The position numbers and the translations under genes were made by a program. A stretch of DNA of 37,661 nt from the NCBI GenBank assembly GCA_023393165.1, contig JAEWMJ010000030.1, positions 1 through 37,661 on the forward strand, read 5' to 3'. Shown piece by piece: positions 1 through 8,854 of the stretch. Below the pieces are notes generated by a model that saw nothing but the letters and a program-made list of their open reading frames with translations, was not told where the DNA came from and made no database searches. Source of the DNA: Bacillota bacterium (GTDB lineage Bacteria; Bacillota; Clostridia; Christensenellales; Christensenellaceae). How positions within the stretch are numbered: the stretch's first letter is position 1; each line of letters opens with the position of its first letter.

Positions 1-61
1 AGTGAGGTCAAGCGGGAATAAGCCCACGTCCTTGTCAGATTATTCTGAAAGACTTTTATGG

Positions 62-117
62 AACAACGATACAAGCGTCTATGTTGGTGTTTTTACCATC
101 TGGACGCTTGTTGTTTT
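62..117 (+). terminator. Large hairpin followed by a T-rich stretch
   Basis: The arms CAAGCGTC (72-79) and GACGCTTG (103-110) are perfectly complementary, an inner GGT/ACC pairing is possible, and TTGTTTT follows. It would end a + strand transcript coming from the left of the window. It also lies just beyond the stop of the minus-strand sfsA-like gene, but in that direction no T run follows. Confidence 0.55.
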
Positions 118-165
118 AAAGATAAGATATTATCGGAGTGTAGCCAATTATATTTAAAAGGCTGC

Positions 166-897
166 TTAGTTATCGAGAAAGTCATTTGTTGTTTTAAAAT
201 AATTAAGCATACGAATTTTGGTAGGGGTTATCTGAAAATTGACCTGCCAGGTCTCAACGCCTTTACTAACTGCATTATTCACTGCTTTTCTTACCTGCTC
301 GTAGTTGGTGCTTCGTTTAATCACCTCAAAACCAGGATTATCATATATAAAGCAAGTCAATAGGATGGCCCGTTGGTGATTTTGCAGACTGTTTGCCAAT
401 TCAGTAATATGCTTTACAAAGCGGTCTGTCGATGAAAAAGGCGTGACTTTTTTTATTTTTATATATTCGGGAATATCAACCTGTAATTGTTGAAGAGGGG
501 TTTTAACTTCAAGATAAGTATCGCCGACTAAAAAATCCAGCTTGGAGAAGCCAAGAAATTTTTCCCGCTGTATATTGGCGTTTAGGCTGCCAACCATATC
601 CGCAAAACTGTCGTTTCGCAAATAATGCTCCACATAGCGGTTGGCGGCATTTTGATTGATGCCAATCCAGGACTTATTGGGATCTTCAGGCTGGTTTAGG
701 GATATTGCCTCGACAGTGTAAGGAGTTTTTCTGTTTGGATCATTTGACTTGGAAAAAACCTCACCGTTCACATCCACCAGAATGGTGAACTGGCTTTTTC
801 GCTTTTGTATGATACCCTCTACTAGCGGCGTATCAAATATTATATCATATATGCCCAATTTAACTTCCTCTTCAGTCTGTTTTTTTATCAATAACAT
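166..897 (-). CDS. sfsA: SfsA family DNA/RNA nuclease-like protein
   Basis: A 243-residue protein with the layout of SfsA (sugar fermentation stimulation protein), a family described as DNA-binding with nuclease activity. The N-terminal third is a small beta-rich region (IYDIIFDTPLVEGIIQKRKS). The nuclease-like core holds FSKLDFLVGDTYLEVKTP, where D and ExK resemble a PD-(D/E)xK centre. The C-terminal part, with SSTDRFVKHITEL and YEQVRKAVNNAVSKGVE, matches the SfsA tail in pattern. Length fits the family (about 230-250). The start follows AAGG closely, which is a weak but usable ribosome binding site. The next gene upstream is the MBL-fold protein on the same strand, 55 bp away, so they may be cotranscribed. 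The family call is from recall of motifs; the cellular role is unknown. Confidence 0.7.
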   Translation of the reverse strand: MLLIKKQTEEEVKLGIYDIIFDTPLVEGIIQKRKSQFTILVDVNGEVFSKSNDPNRKTPYTVEAISLNQPEDPNKSWIGINQNAANRYVEHYLRNDSFADMVGSLNANIQREKFLGFSKLDFLVGDTYLEVKTPLQQLQVDIPEYIKIKKVTPFSSTDRFVKHITELANSLQNHQRAILLTCFIYDNPGFEVIKRSTNYEQVRKAVNNAVSKGVETWQVNFQITPTKIRMLNYFKTTNDFLDN

Positions 898-952
898 TAC
901 CTTAAAGGCTTTGGAATATCAAGTAAAAGCGGCGATAAATCGCTGCCTTCTA

Positions 953-1591
953 CTAAACAATTTTGATGCAGGGACCGTGCCCGGAAGCGACAAACGCAGG
1001 GTTAAGCGCCTTTAAATCACCAATTAATTTTGTTTGAAGATCGATGCTAGGAAGATATTCAACACCACTGTTTTTAAGAACAGATTCCCAGCTGCTTTCA
1101 ACCACTTGACCATGGGTTTCTCCCATAGTGAACATAAGGTCGCTACTGAAGAAGATGCCGTTCTTTTTTTCAAAAAACAGAAGACCTTCCCATAGGTGCA
1201 TCTCAGAGGGATATCCTATGATATCAAACTCAAAACCACTGCCGGCTAATTTTTCGCCGGGTTTTTTTATTTCGCAGCGGTTGGTAATGCCAAACCCCAT
1301 CAACTGTCTTGCAGTTGTCTCGGAACAAATGGTGACCGCCTCGGGATAGGCTTCCAAAAACAAAGAGAGCCCGCCGCACTCATCGGATTCAAAATGGGAA
1401 ACAAAAATGTATTTTAAAGACCGACTTCCAAGCAATTGTTTTATTTTCGGTAAAGTAGCTTTGGCCTGCGGTATTGCACCGGTTTGAACAAGGATAGGCT
1501 CTTCTGTCAGGAGCAAATACTGGTGCATGGAAAGTTTAATTGGTTCAATCACATCGGTAAACTGGTAAAGGTTCGAATAAATTTTCGTCAT
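953..1591 (-). CDS. MBL-fold metallo-hydrolase (flavodiiron ODP-like)
   Basis: A 212-residue metallo-beta-lactamase-fold protein. The metal motif reads SHFESDECGG, the H-x-E-x-D form seen in the oxygen-binding diiron domain of flavodiiron proteins rather than the HxHxDH of classical hydrolases. Later ligands are likely in YPSEMHLWEG, FSSDLMF and ASGHGP. There is no flavodoxin domain, so it is a stand-alone ODP-like protein; such proteins are often annotated only as MBL-fold hydrolases. I chose the start at 1591 (MTKIYSNLYQ) because GGAG lies nine bases upstream; an in-frame start further out lacks one. An oxygen-handling or signalling role is possible but not shown. It is divergent from the WYL regulator. 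Confidence 0.75.
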   Translation of the reverse strand: MTKIYSNLYQFTDVIEPIKLSMHQYLLLTEEPILVQTGAIPQAKATLPKIKQLLGSRSLKYIFVSHFESDECGGLSLFLEAYPEAVTICSETTARQLMGFGITNRCEIKKPGEKLAGSGFEFDIIGYPSEMHLWEGLLFFEKKNGIFFSSDLMFTMGETHGQVVESSWESVLKNSGVEYLPSIDLQTKLIGDLKALNPAFVASGHGPCIKIV

Positions 1592-1684
1592 TTGTCTAAT
1601 CTCCTTATTATTAATAGCATTTAAAAAGTATATCAATACTTCTATTATTCTTTTTATTAGGCAATGTTATAATATCACGCTATA

Positions 1685-1713
1685 TTGACACATGGTTGTC
1701 ATGATTATAAAAT
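1685..1713 (+). promoter_or_regulatory. Promoter and possible operator for the WYL regulator
   Basis: TTGACA (1685-1690) and TAAAAT (1708-1713) are 17 bases apart. The inverted repeat TGACA-N6-TGTCA (1686-1701) overlaps the -35 box and spacer, where a repressor would block polymerase. Self-control by the WYL protein is an inference. Confidence 0.5.
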
Positions 1714-1744
1714 TTCTATAGGAATTCATATGAAGGTGATTGAT

Positions 1745-2677
1745 TTGAAAATTGACCGGTTAATATCCATCATAATGATATTGCTTCAACGTAAAAAAAT
1801 GAGTGCTCCTGAACTCGCAGAAATGTTTGAAGTAAAGCTCCGTACTATTTATAGAGATATAGAAACTATAAATCAGGCTGGTATTCCTATTATTACTTAC
1901 CGTGGGGCTAATGGCGGTTTTGGAATCATGGAAGAGTACAAGATTGAGAAGAAATTCTTTACTGTTTCTGACATCACGGCGTTATTGATAGGTCTTGGAA
2001 GTATTCATTCAACAATGTCCAGTGAAGAACTCCTTAATACTATGGTAAAAGTAAAGGGCCTGATTCCTGCCGACCAAATCAAAGATTTCGAGTTAAAATC
2101 AAATCAAATTACCATAGACAATACTCCTTGGTTTGGGAATGAAAGTCTTAAGCTGAATATCCAGGTGATTAAAACAGCAATAAATGAAAACAAATTTATT
2201 TCATTTAACTACTTTGATAGACTCGGTAATAAAAGCTTAAGGACAATTGAACCATATAGGTTGGTTTTAAAAAATTCAGACTGGTACATTCAAGGCTATT
2301 GCACAGTTCGGAATGATTTTCGTATTTTCAAAATATCCAATATCTCAAATCTTGAACTTCTTGATGAAATATTTATACCAAGGGAAATTGATTATAAATC
2401 GCTGGACATATACTTTAGGACAGAGAGAAAGAGGATTATAGTTAAACTTCTTGTTGATGAGTCGCTGCGAGACTTGATGATTGCATATTGCGGAGAAGAG
2501 AATGTAGAAGCATTTGGAGAGAATCAGTTCATTGCTTATCTTCCGTTTGTGGAAGATGATTATATGTATAAGATGCTTCTTCAGTTCGGAGACAAATGCG
2601 AATGTTTGGGACCCCCAAATATACGATTAGAAGTTATCAGAAGGATTAAAAAATTATTGAGTATCTATGAGAGATAA
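1745..2677 (+). CDS. HTH-WYL domain transcriptional regulator
   Basis: The N-terminal winged helix-turn-helix reads MSAPELAEMFEVKLRTIYRDIETINQ, the usual DeoR/HTH_11 start of this family. The WYL domain follows (SFNYFDRLGNKSLRTIEPYRLVL, then WYIQGYC). A C-terminal WCX-like part covers roughly the last 80 residues. About 310 residues is normal for the family. Many WYL proteins sense small ligands or nucleic acids, and some control defence genes; no ligand can be read here. I favour the TTG start at 1745, because AAGGTG sits six bases upstream and gives the usual MKIDRLISII opening; an ATG at 1730 is possible. It is divergent from the MBL gene and ends at a strong terminator. Confidence 0.88.
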   Translation: MKIDRLISIIMILLQRKKMSAPELAEMFEVKLRTIYRDIETINQAGIPIITYRGANGGFGIMEEYKIEKKFFTVSDITALLIGLGSIHSTMSSEELLNTMVKVKGLIPADQIKDFELKSNQITIDNTPWFGNESLKLNIQVIKTAINENKFISFNYFDRLGNKSLRTIEPYRLVLKNSDWYIQGYCTVRNDFRIFKISNISNLELLDEIFIPREIDYKSLDIYFRTERKRIIVKLLVDESLRDLMIAYCGEENVEAFGENQFIAYLPFVEDDYMYKMLLQFGDKCECLGPPNIRLEVIRRIKKLLSIYER

Positions 2678-2707
2678 ATTAAAAATAAAAATATATCAAC
2701 TAGCATG

Positions 2708-2731
2708 AACCGGCGATAAAGCCGGTTTTTT
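2708..2731 (+). terminator. Intrinsic terminator after the WYL regulator
   Basis: AACCGGC and GCCGGTT form a seven-base-pair stem with a six-base loop, followed by a run of T. It separates the regulator from the conjugation genes. Confidence 0.85.
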
Positions 2732-2759
2732 GTTGCATTCAAATAGGAGGATTAAGTAA

Positions 2760-3140
2760 ATGCAGATCAAAACAAACAAAGATGTGACGGAATACGAGGA
2801 AAATGTATTCATCGGAATGACAATGCGGCAGACGTTGTTGGGATTTGCCGGGGTGGCGGTCATAGCCGCCGCATACTTCATGACGTACAGCCGTATGAAC
2901 AGCAATCTCGCAAGCTGGGTGGCCATTGGTTTCGGGTTGCCCTGTTTTTTGTTCGGCTTTGCAAAGCCGCATAAGATGAAGCTGGAAAAGTTTTTAGCCG
3001 TCTGGTTCAGGTGCAATTTTCTGGAACACAGGCGGCTTCCGTTTAAAACGGAAAACAAATACTATAAGGCTTGTTTTACCCAAGAAAAAGAACAGGAGAA
3101 AAGGAGGATGAAAAAACATGTGGATCCCAAAGAAAAGTAA
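2760..3140 (+). CDS. PrgI family conjugation protein
   Basis: A 126-residue protein of the PrgI/VirB3-like family found next to VirB4 in type IV secretion modules of Gram-positive conjugative elements. It opens with the typical MQIKTNKDVTEYEENVF and then has two closely spaced membrane segments (TLLGFAGVAVIAAAYFM and WVAIGFGLPCFLFGFA), followed by a basic, charged tail. AGGAGG lies just upstream of the ATG. The end overlaps the VirB4 gene by 23 bases, so the two are probably translated together. In full elements a VirB6-like gene normally lies upstream; here there is a terminator and a regulator instead, so the module is incomplete on this side. Confidence 0.85.
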   Translation: MQIKTNKDVTEYEENVFIGMTMRQTLLGFAGVAVIAAAYFMTYSRMNSNLASWVAIGFGLPCFLFGFAKPHKMKLEKFLAVWFRCNFLEHRRLPFKTENKYYKACFTQEKEQEKRRMKKHVDPKEK

Positions 3141-5463
3141 TGAGGTGTTTCGTCTGCCAGATTCGGTGCAAAAGGCAATACCAATCCTAGCCTGGCACCC
3201 GAACGGCATATTTGAGCATAACCGGGAATATTCGATCAATTGCCGTTTTACGGATATCGAATACGCGGCGTCGGACGAGGAGACTCAAAAGGATGTGATC
3301 ATGCAGTATGAGGATCTCATCAAATCCATAGATACGAACGCACTGACAAAGATCACTCTCATCAACCGAAGGGCGGACGCGTCCGAGTTTAAAAAGGCGC
3401 TTAATATACCCGACCAAAGCGACGGGCTGGACGTTTATCGCCATGAGATCAACAAGATCAATCTGGACAGGGCGACGGTAGGTAACAACAGCATCCTGCG
3501 GGACAAGTACATTACGGTGAGTCTGCCCAAGAAATCGGCGGAGGATGCGAAGGTTGCATTCAACCGTATGGAAGGGAACTTGCGTAGTTATTTCAAGGCG
3601 CTGGGGAGCGAATGCACGCGGCTTTCGACGCTGGAGCGCGCAAGGGTGCTGCATGATTTCTTCAAGCCGGGGCAGTCGCAGTATTTTAAGCTGGATATGG
3701 AGCTGGAGCGGAGGCGCGGCCACAATGTGAAGGATTATATTTGTCCGTGCGGGATGGATTTTCCGCCCGACAAGAATTATTTCAGGATAGAAGGCCGCTA
3801 CGGGCGTGCGCTGTTTCTGGAGACGTATCCGGCGATACTGTCAGATACGCTGGTGGCCGAATTGATGGACTTACCCAAGGAGATGGTTTTATCCATCGAT
3901 ATGATATCAAAATCCAGAGACGAAGCGCGGCGCATGGTGGAGAAGAAGCTTTTGGGCGTAAATACCGAGCGCGCGAATTCTACCAAGATGGCGACCAAAC
4001 AGGGAAATTACAATGCAGACCCGCCGCAGCATCTGGAAGAATCGAAACGCGAATACGAGGAATTGCTGTATGACATGAACAGCCGGGACCAGCGGCTGAT
4101 ACTGGTGCAGATCACCATCGTGCATATGGCCGCTACGCTGGAGGAGCTGAACAGCGATACCGAATGGCTTATGTCGGTGGGACGGGGGAAGGATTGCCAG
4201 ATCGGTGTGCTCTGGTACCGGCAGCGGGCGGGCTTGGATACGGCGCTGCCCTATGGCCTGCGGTATACCGAAACCCTGCGGACGCTGAAATCAGAATGCG
4301 CGGCAATACTCATGCCCTTCAACACGCAGGAGATTTGGGACCGGGACGGTATATGTTACGGGATCAACCAGATATCCGGGAACCTGGTTGTGTCGGACAG
4401 GGGAATGCTGCAGAACGGAAACGGATTCATACTGGGCGTTACGGGCGGCGGGAAATCCATGCTTGCAAAGTCCGAATTTGTGCAGGCGTTCCTGAAATAC
4501 CTGTTAGATGACTTTATTATCATCGATCCCCAAAGGGAGTATTCGCCGCTGGTCAGGCTGTTCGGCGGGACTATCATCGATATATCAGCAGGTTCAAGAG
4601 ACCACGTCAATGTAATGGACATGTACAGCGGTTTTGAAGGAAAGGATGATGCGATAAGGATCAAGAGCGAGTTTTTACTGTCTCTGGCCGAGCAGTTTAT
4701 GGGAGCCGTGGGGCCCAAGGAAAAATCCATTATCGACCGGTGCATCCGGAAACTGCTGATGCAGCGGGAGAAGGTGTGCACGCTGGTGGATCTGTACGAC
4801 ATGCTGCTGGAACTGGATATGCCCGAGGCGAGGGAGATCGCCCTGTGCTTTGAGATATTCGTAACCGGCAGTCTGAATACCTTTGCCCATGAGAGCAACG
4901 TTGACCTGAACAACCGGCTGGTGTGTTTCGATATCAGGGACTTGAGCGATACCATGAAGCCTATCGGGATGCTGGTGGTGATGGACGCGATATTATCCCG
5001 CGTTGCTCGTAACAAGGCCCTGGGAAAGCGCACCTGGGTCTATTTTGACGAGCTGTGGATGATGTTCCGGATGAAATACACCGCCGAATTGATGGATACC
5101 TTCTGGAAGTTGGTACGTAAATACGGCGGGTTCATGACCGGTATAACCCAAAACGTGACCGAGGTGCTGGAATCCAGCCATGCGCGGAACATGCTCTCCA
5201 ACTCTGAATTTGTGCTGATGCTGAACCAGTCCGCTACAGACAGGGCGACGCTGGCAGATTTGCTGAACATATCAAGGACGCAGCTTTCGTATATCACCAA
5301 TGCGCCACAGGGGTGCGGCCTGATGCGCCGGGCTGATGCTTTGGTTCCTTTCAATGCGGCTTTTGATACATCCACGCAGCTTTACCGCGCCATGACTACA
5401 AAAATGGAGGAGGTGGCCAAATTTGAGCGTGAAAGGCGTAACACCCAAACGAAAGGCGAATAG
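3118..5463 (+). CDS. VirB4/TraE-type conjugation ATPase
   Basis: A 781-residue type IV secretion ATPase that would power assembly of the mating channel at the inner face of the membrane. Walker A is GVTGGGKS at about residues 440-447 and Walker B is WVYFDELWMM, with the acidic pair at about 644-645. GFMTGITQNV and NSEFVLMLNQS after it are typical of the VirB4 C-terminal lobe. Length is normal for Gram-positive VirB4 proteins. AAGGAGG precedes the ATG inside the end of the PrgI gene. The frame is intact, so the gene could be functional. However, no relaxase, coupling protein (VirD4) or VirB6 is visible in the window, so self-transfer would need genes to the left. Confidence 0.93.
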   Translation: MWIPKKSNEVFRLPDSVQKAIPILAWHPNGIFEHNREYSINCRFTDIEYAASDEETQKDVIMQYEDLIKSIDTNALTKITLINRRADASEFKKALNIPDQSDGLDVYRHEINKINLDRATVGNNSILRDKYITVSLPKKSAEDAKVAFNRMEGNLRSYFKALGSECTRLSTLERARVLHDFFKPGQSQYFKLDMELERRRGHNVKDYICPCGMDFPPDKNYFRIEGRYGRALFLETYPAILSDTLVAELMDLPKEMVLSIDMISKSRDEARRMVEKKLLGVNTERANSTKMATKQGNYNADPPQHLEESKREYEELLYDMNSRDQRLILVQITIVHMAATLEELNSDTEWLMSVGRGKDCQIGVLWYRQRAGLDTALPYGLRYTETLRTLKSECAAILMPFNTQEIWDRDGICYGINQISGNLVVSDRGMLQNGNGFILGVTGGGKSMLAKSEFVQAFLKYLLDDFIIIDPQREYSPLVRLFGGTIIDISAGSRDHVNVMDMYSGFEGKDDAIRIKSEFLLSLAEQFMGAVGPKEKSIIDRCIRKLLMQREKVCTLVDLYDMLLELDMPEAREIALCFEIFVTGSLNTFAHESNVDLNNRLVCFDIRDLSDTMKPIGMLVVMDAILSRVARNKALGKRTWVYFDELWMMFRMKYTAELMDTFWKLVRKYGGFMTGITQNVTEVLESSHARNMLSNSEFVLMLNQSATDRATLADLLNISRTQLSYITNAPQGCGLMRRADALVPFNAAFDTSTQLYRAMTTKMEEVAKFERERRNTQTKGE

Positions 5464-7039
5464 GTTAAAACTCATCAGCCGGGATATCAGGGCGGCAGGC
5501 AAATTGGCGGAGCGGTCAATAAGAGAAACGGCTGCAGAAGTTGACCCGTCCGAAGCAGAATCCGGCGCTGTGCAGCGTGCCGTGAGAAGCGGCGCGGAGA
5601 CTGCAAAGAATACGGCGAAGATAGCCCGGCGGCTGTATGCCGGCAGCAAAGCGAAGCGCCGGATAAGTAACCCTGAGGAAGGCGGCATGGAACCCGGGAG
5701 TACATACCGGCGAGGAGAGTATGTATCCCCAAAAGGAGTGGCCGGACTGTCCTATGGCGATCCGGATGCAAAGCAGGATCATCGTCAAACAACGAATGGC
5801 ACGTATATTTACCGGAACAGACAAAAGGCAGTTCATACGGAATCCCAAGCCAGAAAAAGACAGGCGGCGGCAAGCACGCAGAAAAACGCAAAGCCGGCTG
5901 CAGCAAAGCAGGGAGCAAAGAAAACCGGTGCTGTGATTCAAAGAAGATTTGCTTCCATAGGAAAAAGTTTTGCCGGAGGTTTCAAGTGGCTGCTGCCCTT
6001 TTCGCTACCCATGGTGGCCATTATTCTGGTCGTCATCATTTTAATGGGCGCGTTGATCTCGGTGATCTCTCCGCTGGGCTTTTTCTTTTCGGATAATAAT
6101 ACGGATAATACTTATTCTGTCGATAATATCATCGACCGGGTGAGCCAAGACTGGTATGACGAACTGGCGGCGCAGCGTGAACATTATGAGCGCATGGGGT
6201 ATATAGTGAAGGTATCATATAATACCGGGGCTGGGGACGGGGTGGAGCGCGTCGATAACTGGAAGGACGTTCTTGCGCTTTATATGGTCCAAAATACCGG
6301 CAAAGACAAAAGCATGATTGAGCTGAATGAGGCAGACGAATCAGGTATAAAGGAGCTGTTTTTTAACATGAATCCGATCAATATTAGTACCCGGGTGGAG
6401 CAAGTTGAGAAAGAGGACGAAACGGAAGAAGTTCAATATGCTGACATTTCCGTCTCCAACCTGCGTTATGTGCAGATGCTCTCTTACTACCCGTTGGATT
6501 CGTTTCAAAACGATATGATCGATTTTCTTATGCGCCCGGATATGAATGCAACATGGGCGGAGATGGGGATCGATTTTGGCGGCAACATGACTACCAATAT
6601 TGACGTAAATGCGATTATTCATGATTTGCCAACAGGAACATTGGGTAGTGTTATTGTTCAGGCGGCTTTTAGCCGATTAGGTGATCCGTATAGCATGGAA
6701 CTTCGCGGTCAGGGCAATTATGTTGACTGCTCCTATCTTGTGCAATGGGCCTATGCGCAGGCGGGCATATTCATCCCTGGTACGGCTGCCGAACAGGCGC
6801 GGCATTGCGTGAATATGGGAAAAGTAATTGACGGAAGTACGTTACGGCTGGGCGACTTGATGTTTTGGAGCTATCCGAATAATGCCAGAGTAGCGGGTCG
6901 GTTCATGGATATAGGGCATGTCGCTATATATGTCCAAAATGGTATGATGATTGAGGCTGCACCGAGTGCGGGATGCGTTACATATAGGGCAGTTAATGTG
7001 CAGGGGAAACCAACATTATTTGCTAGACCTTATGTTTGA
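5423..7039 (+). CDS. Membrane-anchored NlpC/P60 peptidoglycan hydrolase of a conjugation module
   Basis: A 538-residue protein. The first 185 residues are very basic and Ala/Arg/Lys-rich, probably cytoplasmic. A single membrane segment follows at about 189-215 (FSLPMVAIILVVIILMGAL), then an extracellular linker or VirB8-like region, then an NlpC/P60 endopeptidase domain from about residue 410. The catalytic pair is Cys436 in VDCSYLVQW and His499 in IGHVAIYV. In Gram-positive conjugation systems such enzymes open the wall for the channel. The start is TTG at 5423 with GGAGGAGG eight bases upstream, inside the VirB4 gene, so it is translationally coupled. No lysozyme-like domain is seen next to NlpC, although many homologues have one. 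The module stops abruptly after this gene. Confidence 0.88.
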   Translation: MSVKGVTPKRKANRLKLISRDIRAAGKLAERSIRETAAEVDPSEAESGAVQRAVRSGAETAKNTAKIARRLYAGSKAKRRISNPEEGGMEPGSTYRRGEYVSPKGVAGLSYGDPDAKQDHRQTTNGTYIYRNRQKAVHTESQARKRQAAASTQKNAKPAAAKQGAKKTGAVIQRRFASIGKSFAGGFKWLLPFSLPMVAIILVVIILMGALISVISPLGFFFSDNNTDNTYSVDNIIDRVSQDWYDELAAQREHYERMGYIVKVSYNTGAGDGVERVDNWKDVLALYMVQNTGKDKSMIELNEADESGIKELFFNMNPINISTRVEQVEKEDETEEVQYADISVSNLRYVQMLSYYPLDSFQNDMIDFLMRPDMNATWAEMGIDFGGNMTTNIDVNAIIHDLPTGTLGSVIVQAAFSRLGDPYSMELRGQGNYVDCSYLVQWAYAQAGIFIPGTAAEQARHCVNMGKVIDGSTLRLGDLMFWSYPNNARVAGRFMDIGHVAIYVQNGMMIEAAPSAGCVTYRAVNVQGKPTLFARPYV

Positions 7040-7156
7040 AATTAAGATTCATTCGATTTTTTTAGTTTTTAAATCTACTAATTATATTAGATAAGCAAAG
7101 TTAAATTCGTCAAAAATTTCTATGAAGATGACCACCGTTTCCAAGTTGTTTTATGA

Positions 7157-7172
7157 GGTTTGTTTACAAACC
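7157..7172. repeat. Perfect inverted repeat in the gap after the conjugation module
   Basis: GGTTTG-TTTA-CAAACC is a six-base-pair perfect inverted repeat inside the AT-rich gap between the NlpC/P60 gene and the convergent minus-strand operon. No T run follows on either strand. It could be a protein site or a weak structure; nothing else was recognised in this gap. Confidence 0.3.
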
Positions 7173-7229
7173 GGTAATATAGGGAGCATTTGATAGGCGC
7201 AACTACATGTGAGATCAAGTGTGTTTTTA

Positions 7230-7436
7230 TCAATGCTTCATCCTATCCCTCTTTGCAATTCCTGCCTGTCGGATGGAGACGATGAGAGAAACTATACAAA
7301 ACAGAAGCAGAATTTTTGAAGTAACAGAATTAGCGGTGAAGTTCATCATGGGATTATACCAGTCAAGTACCACAAAGATCAGAAATGTGAACGATAATAT
7401 AATACACATATGTGATAAAATTATAAAAATTTTCAT
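7230..7436 (-). CDS. Small two-helix membrane protein
   Basis: A 68-residue protein with two hydrophobic segments (IILSHMCIILSFTFLIFVV and SKILLLFCIVSLIVSI) and a short basic tail. GGAGGA stands just upstream of its ATG, and it begins 15 bases after the stop of the NAGPA-domain gene, so it is probably the last gene of that operon. No family is recognised. A partner or anchor for the glycosidase is a guess from position only. Confidence 0.6.
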   Translation of the reverse strand: MKIFIILSHMCIILSFTFLIFVVLDWYNPMMNFTANSVTSKILLLFCIVSLIVSIRQAGIAKRDRMKH

Positions 7437-7451
7437 CTTAATTCTCCTCCG

Positions 7452-8447
7452 CTAGCTGGCCGGTTCACAGATGTAGATACAATCTGTAATCATTTTTTTC
7501 GGTTTGTAAGGGCGATTTACCACAGTATCGTTTAAGGTCAGAAATGAGGTGTGGCCACCGTCGAGATTGTAAGCCGCGGTACATCCAAGTTTTTCGAAAA
7601 CAGCCGCAAGCTCGGGCAGCTCCATCCCCCTGGAATACCCTGTCTGCCTTCCATCTACGACAACAAAACAGTAATGTCCCGGTTCATAGTACCCTATGGC
7701 GCTGCGCGGATGGCTTTTTCTGATATAGTCCCAAGTGTTGAACTGCTTGAGAGCTCGCCCATTGTCATCGAGCAGTCTAGGCCCGAAGATCCAAGTCTGT
7801 AATGCACCGTTGTTTATGGCCTGTTGTGCGTCGAAGTCGTTTGGACTACTGGTAACCATCGTTCCGTCTTTGTAAAGCACACATATATCTGCGGTGGTTC
7901 GATTTGTTCGATAGACAATACCGTTGCGCATCAAGAGTCCGTTGAGATGTCCCAGGTTGAAGCGGTATGAATCACCGTTCATTGCAAGGATCGCCCCCAC
8001 ATCGCTGCTCATATCCGACAAAGACTGTTTGTAGCTTCCGTAAGTGCCATAAGCAAAATGGGTCTGAAAGGAGCTTATATCCGCCATAAAGATATCAGCG
8101 ATATAATAGGTCACGGTATTATCCCCACTGCCCATCCTGTGTCTTGTAATGTTCACGGACAGATTCGGACTTGAATAGGACATATTGGTTGAGACAATCT
8201 TGTTTGTAAAGTGTCCGGAAAATTTTGTTCTCAAATCTGTTGCAGCAGTCATTTTTCCCGAGTGGAAAGAACTGGGCATTTGGCTGGCCGGTATGCCTGT
8301 AGTTTCAATAGAATCACCGGGGTAGGCCGATGGTAGTTCATAAACAGTATAGTACACGGTGGAAACGAGAAACACTGCTATAACAATATCAAGAAGCAAC
8401 GAAAGCGCTATTGAAATCATTTTTTGTGTTCTGAACGTATCATGCAT
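7452..8447 (-). CDS. Phosphodiester glycosidase (NAGPA domain) membrane-anchored exoprotein
   Basis: A 331-residue protein with one N-terminal membrane segment (ISIALSLLLDIVIAVFLVSTVYY) and an extracellular NAGPA-type domain. The domain is named for the uncovering enzyme that cleaves sugar phosphodiesters. Signature stretches are AILAMNGDSYRF, PRSAIGYYEPGHYCFVVVDG and TAAYNLDGGHTSFL; the last is the conserved NLDGG motif. Bacterial members act on the cell surface, probably on teichoic-acid-like or glycolipid phosphodiesters; the substrate here is unknown. It lies 20 bases after a Cys-rich small gene and 15 bases before a small membrane protein. A second NAGPA gene lies 7 kb to the right in the same block. 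Confidence 0.87.
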   Translation of the reverse strand: MHDTFRTQKMISIALSLLLDIVIAVFLVSTVYYTVYELPSAYPGDSIETTGIPASQMPSSFHSGKMTAATDLRTKFSGHFTNKIVSTNMSYSSPNLSVNITRHRMGSGDNTVTYYIADIFMADISSFQTHFAYGTYGSYKQSLSDMSSDVGAILAMNGDSYRFNLGHLNGLLMRNGIVYRTNRTTADICVLYKDGTMVTSSPNDFDAQQAINNGALQTWIFGPRLLDDNGRALKQFNTWDYIRKSHPRSAIGYYEPGHYCFVVVDGRQTGYSRGMELPELAAVFEKLGCTAAYNLDGGHTSFLTLNDTVVNRPYKPKKMITDCIYICEPAS

Positions 8448-8467
8448 ACGTTAAAGCCTTCTTTCCT

Positions 8468-8677
8468 TCAACACTTCTTTAATGTGAATACCATTATTTC
8501 ATCAGTTTTTAACCGGCCTGTAATTTCCTTAATATCAGGCTTGGGAAATTTACATTGAATTTTGTCCGGTTCGATTTTTGATTGAGTACAAAAATCACAA
8601 TGGATGCAGTAATCTTCCTCCGCTGTTTCATTAATCATCGGACACAAACTCTTATTAAAAACTATTAGCCTAGTCAT
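8468..8677 (-). CDS. Small cysteine-rich protein
   Basis: A 69-residue protein with cysteines spaced C-x11-C-x2-C-x2-C-x11-C in its first half (CPMINETAEEDYC, then IHCDFC). This pattern could bind zinc or an Fe-S cluster. I chose the ATG at 8677 because GGAG lies nine bases upstream; a GTG five codons earlier has no such site. It is the first gene of the minus-strand operon that includes the NAGPA glycosidase. No family is recognised. Confidence 0.55.
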   Translation of the reverse strand: MTRLIVFNKSLCPMINETAEEDYCIHCDFCTQSKIEPDKIQCKFPKPDIKEITGRLKTDEIMVFTLKKC

Positions 8678-8744
8678 ACTCTTTTTCTCCACTAAAATTT
8701 CCTTTATAGTATCATAAACGTATAAAAATGGAGATTAAATGTTA

Positions 8745-8784
8745 ATTAGAATTTTCTAATCTTCCATTAATACTTTTTTAATAT
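8745..8784. promoter_or_regulatory. Palindrome and 11-bp-spaced repeats between divergent operons
   Basis: ATTAGAATTTTCTAAT (8745-8760) is a near-perfect palindrome. TTAATA occurs at 8767-8772 and again at 8778-8783, eleven bases apart. Eleven-base spacing on one DNA face is the usual geometry for OmpR/PhoB-type regulators. The site lies between the minus-strand NAGPA operon and the + strand small membrane protein and resembles sites at 10.0, 12.4 and 14.3 kb. A regulatory role is inferred. Confidence 0.4.
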
Positions 8785-8854
8785 TTTTGATGTAAGATTA
8801 TGTGAAAATAAAGAAACTTTGTGTCATATCAGAAAAAAAACAAGGAGCCTTTAT

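Noticed and set aside
58..363. A + strand frame of about 100 codons at the left edge
   Set aside because: It runs through a terminator-like hairpin and then antisense to the end of the sfsA-like gene, has no ribosome binding site, and its product resembles no protein.
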